From assembly GCA_002720855.1 (NCBI GenBank), contig PBIN01000005.1:124001-188000 (forward strand): a stretch of 64,000 nucleotides of DNA, written 5' to 3'. Position 1 is the stretch's first letter, and each line of letters opens with the position of its first letter. The DNA is from Rhodospirillaceae bacterium. Lineage in GTDB: Bacteria > Pseudomonadota > Alphaproteobacteria > MPNO01 > UBA2964. A program made the translations under genes and the position numbers. This document shows positions 43,574 through 51,913 of this stretch, piece by piece. The notes below the pieces were generated by a model. That model was not told the DNA's origin. It ran no database searches and was given only the letters and a program-made list of their open reading frames with translations.

Positions 43574-44199
43574 CATCAGTCTTTATCACCGACGCCGACA
43601 AACCTATGGGCAAGGCAATAGCGAAAAGACTTCAATCAGAGGGGTATGAGGTGTTCACCCATCCCGCGAATGGCGATGCGGCAAGCCTAAAGGAAGCGAT
43701 AAAGACTGCCGGGGCGATTGCGCTGCTCATCAACAACGCCGAACCAGTTTTTGAGAGGCTTGTTTTTGAAGAAATTGATGAGATTACTTTTGCAAATATG
43801 ATGAACGGCGTCGCTCGAATGGCTTTTTTTGCCGTACAGGCTGTTCATCCGGTTATGACAAAAAATGGTGGGGGAAAAATCATCAATATTGCATCGTCCG
43901 CGCCAGTGCGTGGCATGGCAGGTGGGGCGCATTTCACGGCTGCAAAAGGATCTCTTTATTCGTTCACCCGCAGTTGGGCGCAAGAACTTGCTCCTGACAA
44001 TATACGTGTCAATCTTGTCGCAGCCGATGTAACGACGGGGACAGCGGCGGAAGACGGCGGTAGCGAAACCCCGCTTGGCCGCCCCGTGAAAATTGACGAT
44101 ATCGTTGAAACAGTAGCGTTTCTAGCTGGCGAGGGGGGCGATATGATCAGCGGGCAGGAAATAATCGTCGATGGCGGGTTTACCCGCGTTGGGTTTTAA
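43570..44199 (+). CDS. Degenerate SDR paralogue lacking catalytic Tyr
   Basis: A 209-residue SDR-fold protein. Structural blocks remain (LLINNAEPVFERL, KIINIASSAPVRG, SFTRSWAQELAPDNIRVNLVA, SGQEIIVDGGF), but the active site is altered. The YxxxK motif reads AHFTAAKG, with Phe for Tyr, and the nucleotide loop TGxxxGxG reads TDADKPMG. It is also about 40 residues shorter than its partner. The frame is intact and the start is fused to the upstream SDR by ATGA, so I infer a retained non-catalytic subunit rather than a pseudogene. The substrate pathway is unknown. Confidence 0.9.
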   Translation: MTSVFITDADKPMGKAIAKRLQSEGYEVFTHPANGDAASLKEAIKTAGAIALLINNAEPVFERLVFEEIDEITFANMMNGVARMAFFAVQAVHPVMTKNGGGKIINIASSAPVRGMAGGAHFTAAKGSLYSFTRSWAQELAPDNIRVNLVAADVTTGTAAEDGGSETPLGRPVKIDDIVETVAFLAGEGGDMISGQEIIVDGGFTRVGF

Positions 44200-44220
44200 A
44201 ACCGGAAATAGGGGGACGCA

Positions 44221-45579
44221 ATGAACGGTAACTGGACACCACCAGAAGAAATTGAACGAGCGCAGTGTATTTCGGAATCGAATGATATTTTGGCGCGACC
44301 CGACATTCCATTTACCGAACACGAAGACCTGTTCCGTATCGAAACAGTTGGTCTGGAATGGGATATTGGTGCGCAGATTTATGAGCCGGAAGATTCCTCA
44401 CAAATTGCTATTGGCGCAGACGGAAAAAAGATTGGTGTTTATCTGCTGTCCGGCGGCGACGGCGATTTCAAAACCATGGCGCCGGTAGCAAAATTGCTGT
44501 GCGGAAAATTCGGTTTCAAAGTCACGACAATGACCTATCCCGGTCGCCTGTTTCTTGATGATCCTTCGCGGCACTGGCCCGGCGATACTATTAACCCTGA
44601 CGGTACGATCAGAACACCGCAATGGTTGACGGGTGAGCATATAACACCCGACCAGTATGAAGTTGTCACCGACACCTCGATACGCGAGCGTTACGGCACC
44701 CGGACGGTTTTACATGCGAAACCAGGTACGACGTTTTGGAACAGGATGGCAGGATGGCCAGCGGCGTTCGAACGTGGCGGCATAGAGGCGATGGCGCGCA
44801 ATATGCCGGAAGATGAATATTCAATTTTTGTTCATGGCCATTCAACGGGCGGCCCCTTCGTTTTCATGTTGTCGCAACGCGTTCCAAATGTTGCTGGGGT
44901 AATGGCAATAGAGAATTCCGCGTTTGGTTATATTAATGAGGCAAAACTAGCGAAAATTGGCTCGCTAGGTGCGATCGGTGATTTTGAAAAAGTTGTTACC
45001 GAAACCCAGCGTACCGATCCGTTTTATGAACTCTACATACGCACCTGGCGTGACAAGGCACGCTATGTGGGCCCGGAGAAACTCGGTCAGGATGGTCCGG
45101 TTGCTTTGATGCGCCTTCCGCTGGTGATCGAAGAGGTCATGGAACGCTGGGAGGCTGCGAAAATGCAGCCGCAATTTAAGTGCGAATACACGGTAAGTAC
45201 CAATATCGAGGCATCTCTTGAGGAAGGCGCCCGCGTTTGCGCTGAACGCATGAAGTTGAACGAGGAAGATACCGAAGCTCTGGTCAAACAGTTCCTCGGT
45301 TATGGACGTGAACTAAAGGGTGCGGACGCGAAACCGGTACCGCCTGTGCTGTTTTGTGTCGCAAAGGATAGCCGCGATCATGGGGTGGAAAGCTACAAAT
45401 CTCTTGTAATGCCGATGTATGCGGATATGGATCCTGCACCGAAGACGGCTCTGGTGCATTTTCAAGCGGGTGTCCATTCTTATTGGACAGAAGAAGATGA
45501 ATTGCCTATCGGGATTGCGCCGTCGGTAGCACAACTTTGGCATGACGCTGTAACAGGAGGATATTTCCTAACGGACTAA
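44221..45579 (+). CDS. Large alpha/beta hydrolase-like protein
   Basis: A 452-residue protein with an alpha/beta-hydrolase core. A VYLLSGGDGDFKT oxyanion-like loop lies near residue 78, and VTTMTYPGR follows. The nucleophile elbow is FVHGHSTGGPFVF (Ser about 207), and FQAGVHSYW near residue 420 is a candidate His. A long insertion (about 250–380) between the nucleophile and the His makes it larger than ordinary esterases. I do not recognise a characterised homologue. It is the last gene of the hydrolase–SDR–SDR–hydrolase unit, 21 bases after the second SDR, with a one-base gap to the convergent LysR gene. Confidence 0.8.
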   Translation: MNGNWTPPEEIERAQCISESNDILARPDIPFTEHEDLFRIETVGLEWDIGAQIYEPEDSSQIAIGADGKKIGVYLLSGGDGDFKTMAPVAKLLCGKFGFKVTTMTYPGRLFLDDPSRHWPGDTINPDGTIRTPQWLTGEHITPDQYEVVTDTSIRERYGTRTVLHAKPGTTFWNRMAGWPAAFERGGIEAMARNMPEDEYSIFVHGHSTGGPFVFMLSQRVPNVAGVMAIENSAFGYINEAKLAKIGSLGAIGDFEKVVTETQRTDPFYELYIRTWRDKARYVGPEKLGQDGPVALMRLPLVIEEVMERWEAAKMQPQFKCEYTVSTNIEASLEEGARVCAERMKLNEEDTEALVKQFLGYGRELKGADAKPVPPVLFCVAKDSRDHGVESYKSLVMPMYADMDPAPKTALVHFQAGVHSYWTEEDELPIGIAPSVAQLWHDAVTGGYFLTD

Positions 45580-45580
45580 C

Positions 45581-46480
45581 TCACCCGTTGACAGCATCGT
45601 GGACGTCGTTGCGGAGTGTGTCGAGAAACGACTTGGTGGCGATCGATTGGGCGATCCGCGTGTTGACGATCGTGGCGACCTTTCGGGTAATAGGCGGGTC
45701 AGTTGGTCGGAAAACTATATTTTCTGATGGAAAATCTGACGCTGTTGTGCGGTCAACCAAAGTAATTCCGGCTCCAGCTTCAACCATTTTACAAAGTGAC
45801 GCATGTGTTCGCGCTTCTCCAACAACGTCGGGCTCCACTTTTTGTTTTCGCAATGCTTTCCATATAACCGAGCCGTATTCGCTATCTTCCGGCAAGACGA
45901 CCATCCGCCGACCGTTGAGTTCTTTCAGAGGAACAACTTTTAGCGTAGCGAGTGCATCATTCGCATCCATCGCCAGCAGGACACTTGTTTCAAAAAGAGG
46001 TTCAGCCTGAACTAAAGAGTCAGACACTGTCGCAGAGGCTATGCCGACATCGTAGCTTTGCGATACAATGCCCTCGACAACCCCTGCTGTACCTGAGCTT
46101 TCGAGTTCAACCATGATTCCAGGATTGTCTTTGATAAACTGACCGATAATGCTGGCGACGAAACCGTCGGCGTATTTGGAAAGCGCTATGACCCGTACAG
46201 TGCCTGTGGCTTTTTCACGAATTCCGGTTGCAACCTGACCAATTCTGTCGAGACCGATGAAGGATCTTTTGACCTCTTCATAGAGCGAATGGGCATCTTG
46301 AGTTGGCACAAGGCCGCGCGCACGTCTTTCAAAGAGCTGAAACCCAACATTTGCTTCAAGATCCGCAAGAAGTCGACTCACTGCGGGCTGTGTCACATGC
46401 AGGACTTCGCTGGCTGCGGTTGCGGAGCCAAACTCCATTGCCGCCCGAAAAGCCTCAATCTGACGTAAATTAATTCGCAT
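45581..46480 (-). CDS. LysR-family transcriptional regulator
   Basis: A 299-residue LTTR. The N-terminal winged helix (MRINLRQIEAFRAAMEFGSATAASEVLHVTQPAVSRLLADLE) is followed by a linker helix and a periplasmic-binding-fold effector domain (about 90–295). ATG 46480 is preferred over the TTG two codons upstream. Immediately upstream lie two inverted repeats (46488–46506 and 46516–46535) and then the divergent NMT1/THI5-like genes, the classical LysR layout of self-regulation plus divergent target. It also converges on the hydrolase/SDR unit. The ligand is unknown. Confidence 0.95.
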   Translation of the reverse strand: MRINLRQIEAFRAAMEFGSATAASEVLHVTQPAVSRLLADLEANVGFQLFERRARGLVPTQDAHSLYEEVKRSFIGLDRIGQVATGIREKATGTVRVIALSKYADGFVASIIGQFIKDNPGIMVELESSGTAGVVEGIVSQSYDVGIASATVSDSLVQAEPLFETSVLLAMDANDALATLKVVPLKELNGRRMVVLPEDSEYGSVIWKALRKQKVEPDVVGEARTHASLCKMVEAGAGITLVDRTTASDFPSENIVFRPTDPPITRKVATIVNTRIAQSIATKSFLDTLRNDVHDAVNG

Positions 46481-46487
46481 AGCCAAA

Positions 46488-46506
46488 CCATAACATTTAA
46501 TTATGG
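46488..46506. promoter_or_regulatory. Inverted repeat next to lysR start, probable operator
   Basis: CCATAA-N7-TTATGG, 7 bases upstream of the LysR ATG. Its size and AT-rich dyad fit a LysR recognition site, and the position suits autoregulation. Support is the dyad and the context; the arms are short. Confidence 0.4.
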
Positions 46507-46515
46507 AAAGTGAAG

Positions 46516-46535
46516 ATAATAGAATTCGCTATTAT
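46516..46535. promoter_or_regulatory. Second inverted repeat in lysR–NMT1/THI5 gap
   Basis: ATAATAG-AATTCG-CTATTAT, a perfect 7-base dyad with a 6-base centre, 84 bases before the first NMT1/THI5-like gene and 9 bases after the first palindrome. Two adjacent dyads fit the recognition/activation pair used by LysR regulators. Confidence 0.35.
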
Positions 46536-46618
46536 TACACGAGTCCGTCAAAATAAGCCCATCAACATTCGAAAAAACGCTGAAATCTTAGAAGTTTGAC
46601 TTAATCAGGGGAACTACA

Positions 46619-47554
46619 ATGATTACATTAAGACTTGAAAATACCGCACCCTTCCAAGGACTTGCAGAGCTCGTCGCCGACAAAGAAGGCCTCTTTGAGA
46701 AAGAAGGCATCGTTATCGAGTGGGTCGATCGCGATAAGGGAGTAAAAAAGGAAGTACGGACCGATATCACACGGCCCGATGAGCTGGATCCGCATTCAAG
46801 TCACGGCAAGCTCTTCGAGCAAGGCAAGGCTGATATGTATAACGCTTGCGAATGGGGCAATTACTGCCGCGTTCAGGATTCAAGTGTGCAGTCTGGCCGC
46901 CAGATTGGTCGTCGCGCCATCGTGACATTTGCCGGTCTTGTCGTTCGCCCCGAATCCGAGGTGTATACCCCACAGCAGCTCGCCGGAAAGCTTGTTGGCG
47001 TGCCTTTCTACTTTGGAACGCATTATCTTGCTCTTCATATGCTGGAGGGTTTCCTGCCGCGCGAGGACATCAATGTTTGCAGCGCGCCTAACGGATCGCG
47101 CATGCGTTACGATTCAATGATGTCTGGTGAAATCGAAGCCACGACACTGACTGAGCCCTATCTGTCCCTCGCTGAGAAAAATGGTTGCCGCGTCGTTGCG
47201 ACGGCATTCTATCATGGTACGGAAGTAGCTTCGGATAAGGTCGACACTGAAACCTACGCCAAGTTCAATCGCGCTGTGAAAGAAGCGGTCATTCGCATCA
47301 ATGCCGATAAGGAAAAATATCTTTCCTATTTCATCGATTGCCACAAAGAAAAAGATCCTGAAATCGGTACGCTAACCGTCGATGATCTGCGGGCCAGCCG
47401 CATCGTGGTTGTTGATCCGGCACCGATCCCTGCCGATGAATTGGCGCGGACTGCCGAATGGATTAAGAGCTGGGGTATGTTGGCTGAGACTGACGACCAT
47501 ATGGATTTGGTCAATATGGAAGTTCAGGAAGGTGCTCACGCGGCAGCTGAGTAA
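46619..47554 (+). CDS. NMT1/THI5-fold protein, copy 1 (cytosolic, no signal peptide)
   Basis: A 311-residue two-lobe periplasmic-binding-fold protein of the NMT1/THI5 type, starting directly with the fold (LRLENTAPFQGLAELVADKEGLFEKEGI), so it has no export signal. The signature KLFEQGKADMYNACEWGNYCRVQDS (about 62–86) has two Cys separated by five residues, conserved in all three copies. FYFGTHYLALHMLEGFLPR, LTEPYLSLAEK and DPAPIPADELART follow. Transport relatives are exported and have ABC partners; neither holds here. THI5 itself is an HMP-forming suicide enzyme; this protein lacks its CCCFC motif. Function unknown; it is probably regulated by the divergent LysR. Confidence 0.85.
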   Translation: MITLRLENTAPFQGLAELVADKEGLFEKEGIVIEWVDRDKGVKKEVRTDITRPDELDPHSSHGKLFEQGKADMYNACEWGNYCRVQDSSVQSGRQIGRRAIVTFAGLVVRPESEVYTPQQLAGKLVGVPFYFGTHYLALHMLEGFLPREDINVCSAPNGSRMRYDSMMSGEIEATTLTEPYLSLAEKNGCRVVATAFYHGTEVASDKVDTETYAKFNRAVKEAVIRINADKEKYLSYFIDCHKEKDPEIGTLTVDDLRASRIVVVDPAPIPADELARTAEWIKSWGMLAETDDHMDLVNMEVQEGAHAAAE

Positions 47555-47578
47555 CGCCGGCACACTACTTCGAGCAAA

Positions 47579-47601
47579 GGGTGGAGGCGCGGTCTCCACC
47601 C
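47579..47601 (+). promoter_or_regulatory. Strong hairpin between copies 1 and 2
   Basis: GGGTGGAG-GCGCGGT-CTCCACCC: an 8-base perfect GC-rich stem with a 7-base loop, starting 25 bases after the copy 1 stop and ending 25 bases before the copy 2 start. There is no T-run after it, so a full terminator is unlikely; an mRNA-stabilising or partial-attenuation role, giving more copy 1 than copy 2, is inferred. Confidence 0.55.
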
Positions 47602-47625
47602 ATTCGCCTTATTAGAGAGGTCGTT

Positions 47626-48561
47626 ATGAAGAAGTTGGTATTGGAAACAACCGCACCATTTCAGGGTTTGGCTGAACTCGTTGCGGACCGAGAAGGGTTA
47701 TTCGAAAAAGAAGGTATTCAGATCGAGTGGGTGGATCGCGACAAAGGCGTCGACAAATCGGTTCAGAAAGACGTCAACAGCCCCGAAGGTGTCAATCCCT
47801 TTGCCAGTCACGGTAAGCTCTTCGAGCAAGGCAAAGCCGACATGTACAACGCCTGCGAATGGGGCAACTACTGCCGCGTTCAGGATTCGGGTGTCCAGTC
47901 TGGCCGTCAGCTTGGCCGTCGGGCAATCGTGTGCTTTGCCGGGCTATATGTAAGACCAGATTCCGAGGTCTACACCGCGCAGCAACTGGTGAACAAGGAT
48001 GTTGGTGCGCCGTTTTACTTCGGTACGCATTACCTCATTCTTCATATGCTTGAAGGCTTTATGAATCGTGATCAGATCAAGCTGGTTCGGGCGCCGAATG
48101 GTTCCCGCTTCCGCTACGATGCATTATTAGCTGGTGAATATGAAGCGACTTGCCTAACGGAACCATATGCCTCATTGGCCGAAAAAGAAGGTTGCCGTCT
48201 GGTCACGTCTTCGTTCCTTCACGGCACCGAAGTGGCGTCTGACAAAGTGGACACTGAGACCTACACAAAGTTTAACCGGGCAGTAAAAGAGGCGGTTAAA
48301 CGCGTTAATGCCGATCGGTCAGCCTACATGCATTACTTCATCGACTACTACAAGGATAAGGACCCACGGGTCGCCGCAATGGATACCAGCGATTTGATGG
48401 AATCCCGCGTCGTGGTGGTCGACCCAGCACCTATCCCGCAAGAGGAAGCAGATCGAACTGCAGCCTGGATCAAGAGCTGGGGTATGTTAGCGGATACCGG
48501 AGAGGCATCGGAACTTATCAATATGGAGGTTCAGGAAGGCGCGCACGCGGCCGCTGAGTAA
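47626..48561 (+). CDS. NMT1/THI5-fold protein, copy 2
   Basis: A 311-residue paralogue of copy 1, with the same start region (MKKLVLETTAPFQGLAELVADREGLFEKEG), the signature NACEWGNYCRVQDS, YFGTHYLILHMLEGF, NGSRFRYDALLAGEYEAT and the closing EVQEGAHAAAE. ATG 47626 has GAGAGG upstream. Identity to copy 1 is high along the full length by eye, suggesting recent duplication or shared selection. No signal peptide or membrane segment is seen. Confidence 0.85.
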   Translation: MKKLVLETTAPFQGLAELVADREGLFEKEGIQIEWVDRDKGVDKSVQKDVNSPEGVNPFASHGKLFEQGKADMYNACEWGNYCRVQDSGVQSGRQLGRRAIVCFAGLYVRPDSEVYTAQQLVNKDVGAPFYFGTHYLILHMLEGFMNRDQIKLVRAPNGSRFRYDALLAGEYEATCLTEPYASLAEKEGCRLVTSSFLHGTEVASDKVDTETYTKFNRAVKEAVKRVNADRSAYMHYFIDYYKDKDPRVAAMDTSDLMESRVVVVDPAPIPQEEADRTAAWIKSWGMLADTGEASELINMEVQEGAHAAAE

Positions 48562-48587
48562 TTTCAGATTGATGTTGGGAGAGCTGT

Positions 48588-49523
48588 ATGAAGAAGCTTA
48601 CCCTTGAGACAACAGCCCCTTTCCAGGGGCTGCCCGAACTCGTTGCCTACGATGAAGGGTTGTTTGAGGCTGAAGGCATAGAGGTCACCTGGGCTGATCG
48701 TGATGCTGGCCCGAAACCCGGTACACAAAAAGATGTGAACAGCCCCGTCGGGAACGATCGATTTTCCAGCCATGGCAAACTTTTCGAACAAGGCAAGGCG
48801 GATATGTATAACGCCTGCGAGTGGGGCAATTATTGTCGTGTCCAGGATTCCGACAGCGGTGGACGCCAGGTTGGAAGACGAGCAATCGTTGCTTTTGGCG
48901 CACTGGTTGTGCCACCGGACTCAACGGCGTACACGCTGCAACAGATGGCCGGGAAAGTGGTGGGTTTACCATATTATTTTGGCACGCATTTCCTGGCTTT
49001 GTTGATGCTCGAAGGTTTTCTGCCGCGCGATCAAATCAAGACTTGTAAAACGCCGAATGGTTCGCGTCGGCAATATGATGCATTGCTGCGGGGTGAGTAT
49101 GACGGCGCGTGTTTGACAGAGCCGTATATTTCGCTGGCAGAAAAGCAGGGGTGCCGGGTTCTTTCAGCGGCGTCTTTCCATGGCACCGAGGTTGTGTCCG
49201 ATAAGGTTGATGTCGAGACTTATGCGGCTTTCAATAAAGCTGTGACCGAAGCGGTCGACCGGATCAATGCCGATAAAGAAAGCTATATGCACTATTTCAT
49301 CGACTACTACAAAGAACGGGACCCGGAGGTTGCTTCAGTTCTGACAGTTAATGATTTGCGGCCTAGCCGGTTGATTGTACAGAAACCCGGACCCATTCCA
49401 GAGGATGAGCTCAAACGTTCCTAAGAGTGGATACGCAGCTGGGGTATGCTTGCGGAAACAGCTGTCGCGACGGACCTTGTAGATATAGAATCCCAAGACA
49501 AGGCACACGCTGCGGCAGAATGA
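48588..49523 (+). pseudogene. NMT1/THI5-fold protein, copy 3, with in-frame TAA near the end
   Basis: This copy has the same length as the others (311 sense codons) if read through. ATG 48588 starts MKKLTLETTAPFQGLPELVAYDEGLF and the NACEWGNYCRVQDS signature is intact. A TAA at 49422–49424 falls where copies 1 and 2 have Ala (ELART-A-EW; here ELKRS-stop-EW). After it the frame continues with WIRSWGMLAET…KAHAAAE, aligned to the other copies, and ends at TGA 49523. Termination at 49424 gives a 278-residue product lacking the last 33 residues. This reads as a recent nonsense mutation, or a sequencing error; the remainder shows no decay. Confidence 0.8.
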
Positions 49524-49629
49524 GTCCAAAAGGTCGTTTTTTTATTTGATTCCCGCTATGTAAAGGGTACAGATCGGTTTCCTCGAAATGACAAGATGGG
49601 TACGCTATCTTGGGCAAGTGGATTGAATT

Positions 49630-50874
49630 ATGGCGAATAGCGGAAACGGGATAGAACGGCGCGAAAGTGTGGCTGTGAAGGTTGGCAACGTCACTGTCGG
49701 TGGCGGTGCGCCTGTAGTCGTGCAGTCGATGACCAACACCGATACCGCTGACGTTGAATCGACGACGGAACAGGTTGCGCAGCTTGCCCGTGCCGGTTCG
49801 GAAATCGTACGAATCACCGTAGACCGCAAAGAGTCTGCCGCTGCTGTGCCCTATATCCGAGATGCGTTGGCGAAGCAGGATATTGATGTACCGCTGGTAG
49901 GCGATTTCCATTATATCGGTCACCAATTGCTGACAAGTTACCCCGATTGCGCAGAGGCGCTCGCTAAATACCGTATCAATCCGGGAAATGTCGGTTTCCG
50001 TGAAAAACGCGATCTTCAGTTCTCCACAATGATAGAAGTGGCACTGAAATATGACCGGCCGGTAAGGATCGGTGTGAATTGGGGCAGTATCGATCAAGAA
50101 CTGCTTACCCATTTGATGAATGAAAATGCAGAGGCGGAATCACCCCTTGATGCGACCGGAATCATGCGGGAAACAATGATTCAATCAGCACTGCATTCCG
50201 CAGAACGCGCTCATGAAATTGGAATGGGACCCGAGAAGATCGTAATTTCCTGCAAAGTATCCGAAGTGCAGGATTTGATCGGGGTCTATAGCGCAATTTC
50301 CAAACGATGCAATTACGCGCTCCATCTGGGGCTGACCGAAGCAGGTATGGGTTCGAAAGGTATCGTTGCGTCGACGGCGGGCATGGCCGTTTTATTACAG
50401 CAAGGCATCGGTGATACCATTCGCGTTTCGCTGACGCCGGAACCCGGTGGTGACCGGACCCGCGAAGTTATCGTCGCGCAGGAAATGCTGCAGACAATGG
50501 GATTACGGTCGTTCCTGCCGCTGGTGACCTCCTGTCCAGGATGCGGCCGTACGACGAGCACGGTGTTTCAGGAGCTGGCGGACAAAATTCAAACCTATAT
50601 CCGGGAGCAGATGCCCGTATGGCGTGAGAACTATGATGGCGTCGAAGATATGGCCGTGGCTGTAATGGGTTGCATCGTTAATGGTCCCGGTGAAAGCAAA
50701 CACGCCAATATTGGCATCAGCCTTCCCGGAACCGGTGAGGCGCCTTCAGCGCCAGTCTTTATTGACGGTAAGAAAGCCATGACATTGCGTGGCCCCGGCA
50801 TCGCTGAAGAGTTTCAGACAATTGTCGACGATTACATCGAAAGCCATTACGAAAAACGAAAAAAGTCTGCCTAA
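49630..50874 (+). CDS. ispG: (E)-4-hydroxy-3-methylbut-2-enyl-diphosphate synthase
   Basis: A 414-residue [4Fe-4S] enzyme of the MEP isoprenoid pathway. Seen are [17 protein letters not shown] near the N-terminus, [33 protein letters not shown], the cluster cysteines in [12 protein letters not shown] with a third in [13 protein letters not shown], and a C-terminal DYIES. Length is slightly greater than E. coli IspG, as usual in alphaproteobacteria. Its end overlaps the convergent exporter gene by 4 bases. Confidence 0.97.
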   Translation: MANSGNGIERRESVAVKVGNVTVGGGAPVVVQSMTNTDTADVESTTEQVAQLARAGSEIVRITVDRKESAAAVPYIRDALAKQDIDVPLVGDFHYIGHQLLTSYPDCAEALAKYRINPGNVGFREKRDLQFSTMIEVALKYDRPVRIGVNWGSIDQELLTHLMNENAEAESPLDATGIMRETMIQSALHSAERAHEIGMGPEKIVISCKVSEVQDLIGVYSAISKRCNYALHLGLTEAGMGSKGIVASTAGMAVLLQQGIGDTIRVSLTPEPGGDRTREVIVAQEMLQTMGLRSFLPLVTSCPGCGRTTSTVFQELADKIQTYIREQMPVWRENYDGVEDMAVAVMGCIVNGPGESKHANIGISLPGTGEAPSAPVFIDGKKAMTLRGPGIAEEFQTIVDDYIESHYEKRKKSA

Positions 50875-51794
50875 GTTGGTGCGTCCGACGACGGCTTGTT
50901 GACGTCTTTGTCTTCAACTTCCTTCTTCGTCAGAAGGAAGGAGGAGGCGACAATCACGACACTGCCAATCCATACCCAGATCACCGGCCACTCGCTAAAG
51001 ACCACCAGGCCAATAATTGCGGCTATTGGCAAACGGATAAAATCGAGAGTGATGACCACGGTAGCGTCTGCGGCATGGAATGATCGAGCAAGTGCCCGCT
51101 GCGTAAGGGCGCCGAAGGCACCAATCAGGAGAAGCCAGCCAAATTGCTCAAGTGTCGGTGTCTTCCAGACGAATAACGCTACAATTAGCGCGTATGGCGC
51201 AACAAATACCGCCTGATATATGGCGATGGTATCTGGATGCTCTGTTCGGGACAGGTACTTGATCATAATCGAGTTGCAGACGCTGAGCATGACTGCGGCG
51301 AAGGCATAAAGTATGCCGGGATTAATTTCCTGAAACCCGGGGCGCACAACAATCAAGGCACCAAGCATACCAATGGCTATTGCCGCCCAACGTCTGGTTC
51401 GTGCAAGTTCACCAAGTATCAGGATTGCAGCAATGCAAGCGAAGACCGGGCGCGTAAATCCAATCGCTGCGATGTCTCCCAGCGGAATATAGGTTGCGGC
51501 CAAGAAGAAAAATGTGACGCTGAGATAAGCGGATATACCGCGCAAGGCGAAGAGCGGGTATTTCTTGGTGCGAAGTCGGCGGCCACCGTTCGAAAATGCG
51601 GTCGGAAGCAGAAACATTAATCCGAAGGTCGCGCGAAAAAAGACCACGACCAGAATCGAAAGTTCTGGGGATAATGTGCGGGCGATGGTCATCATACCGG
51701 TAAAGCAAGCGCCCGCGCATGTAATCCAGAATCCGGCACGGATGGCGCCCGGCAAGGTGTCGAACCATTCGCCCAAGGGTTGGAAGAAACTCAT
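50871..51794 (-). CDS. DMT-superfamily transporter (EamA family)
   Basis: A 307-residue inner-membrane protein with ten predicted helices in two EamA repeats, the drug/metabolite exporter fold. The first repeat begins about [16 protein letters not shown] and has [33 protein letters not shown]; the second covers about 150–285 with [42 protein letters not shown]. Substrate unknown. It ends in a charged tail ([12 protein letters not shown]). Confidence 0.92.
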   Translation of the reverse strand: MSFFQPLGEWFDTLPGAIRAGFWITCAGACFTGMMTIARTLSPELSILVVVFFRATFGLMFLLPTAFSNGGRRLRTKKYPLFALRGISAYLSVTFFFLAATYIPLGDIAAIGFTRPVFACIAAILILGELARTRRWAAIAIGMLGALIVVRPGFQEINPGILYAFAAVMLSVCNSIMIKYLSRTEHPDTIAIYQAVFVAPYALIVALFVWKTPTLEQFGWLLLIGAFGALTQRALARSFHAADATVVITLDFIRLPIAAIIGLVVFSEWPVIWVWIGSVVIVASSFLLTKKEVEDKDVNKPSSDAPT

Positions 51795-51913
51795 AGTTCG
51801 TTATAGGTGGCGGTTTTGGTGTGCGCTAGGGAACTGAACGAAAAAACTTTTGAAATCGTCCCGCTAATTCCAACTACGATCAGCGAAAGAATTTTATTTG
51901 GGGACGATGGCAA

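Noticed and set aside
46619-49523. Reading the three NMT1/THI5-like genes as ordinary ABC-transporter binding proteins.
   Set aside because: No signal peptide in any copy and no permease or ATPase gene in the region.
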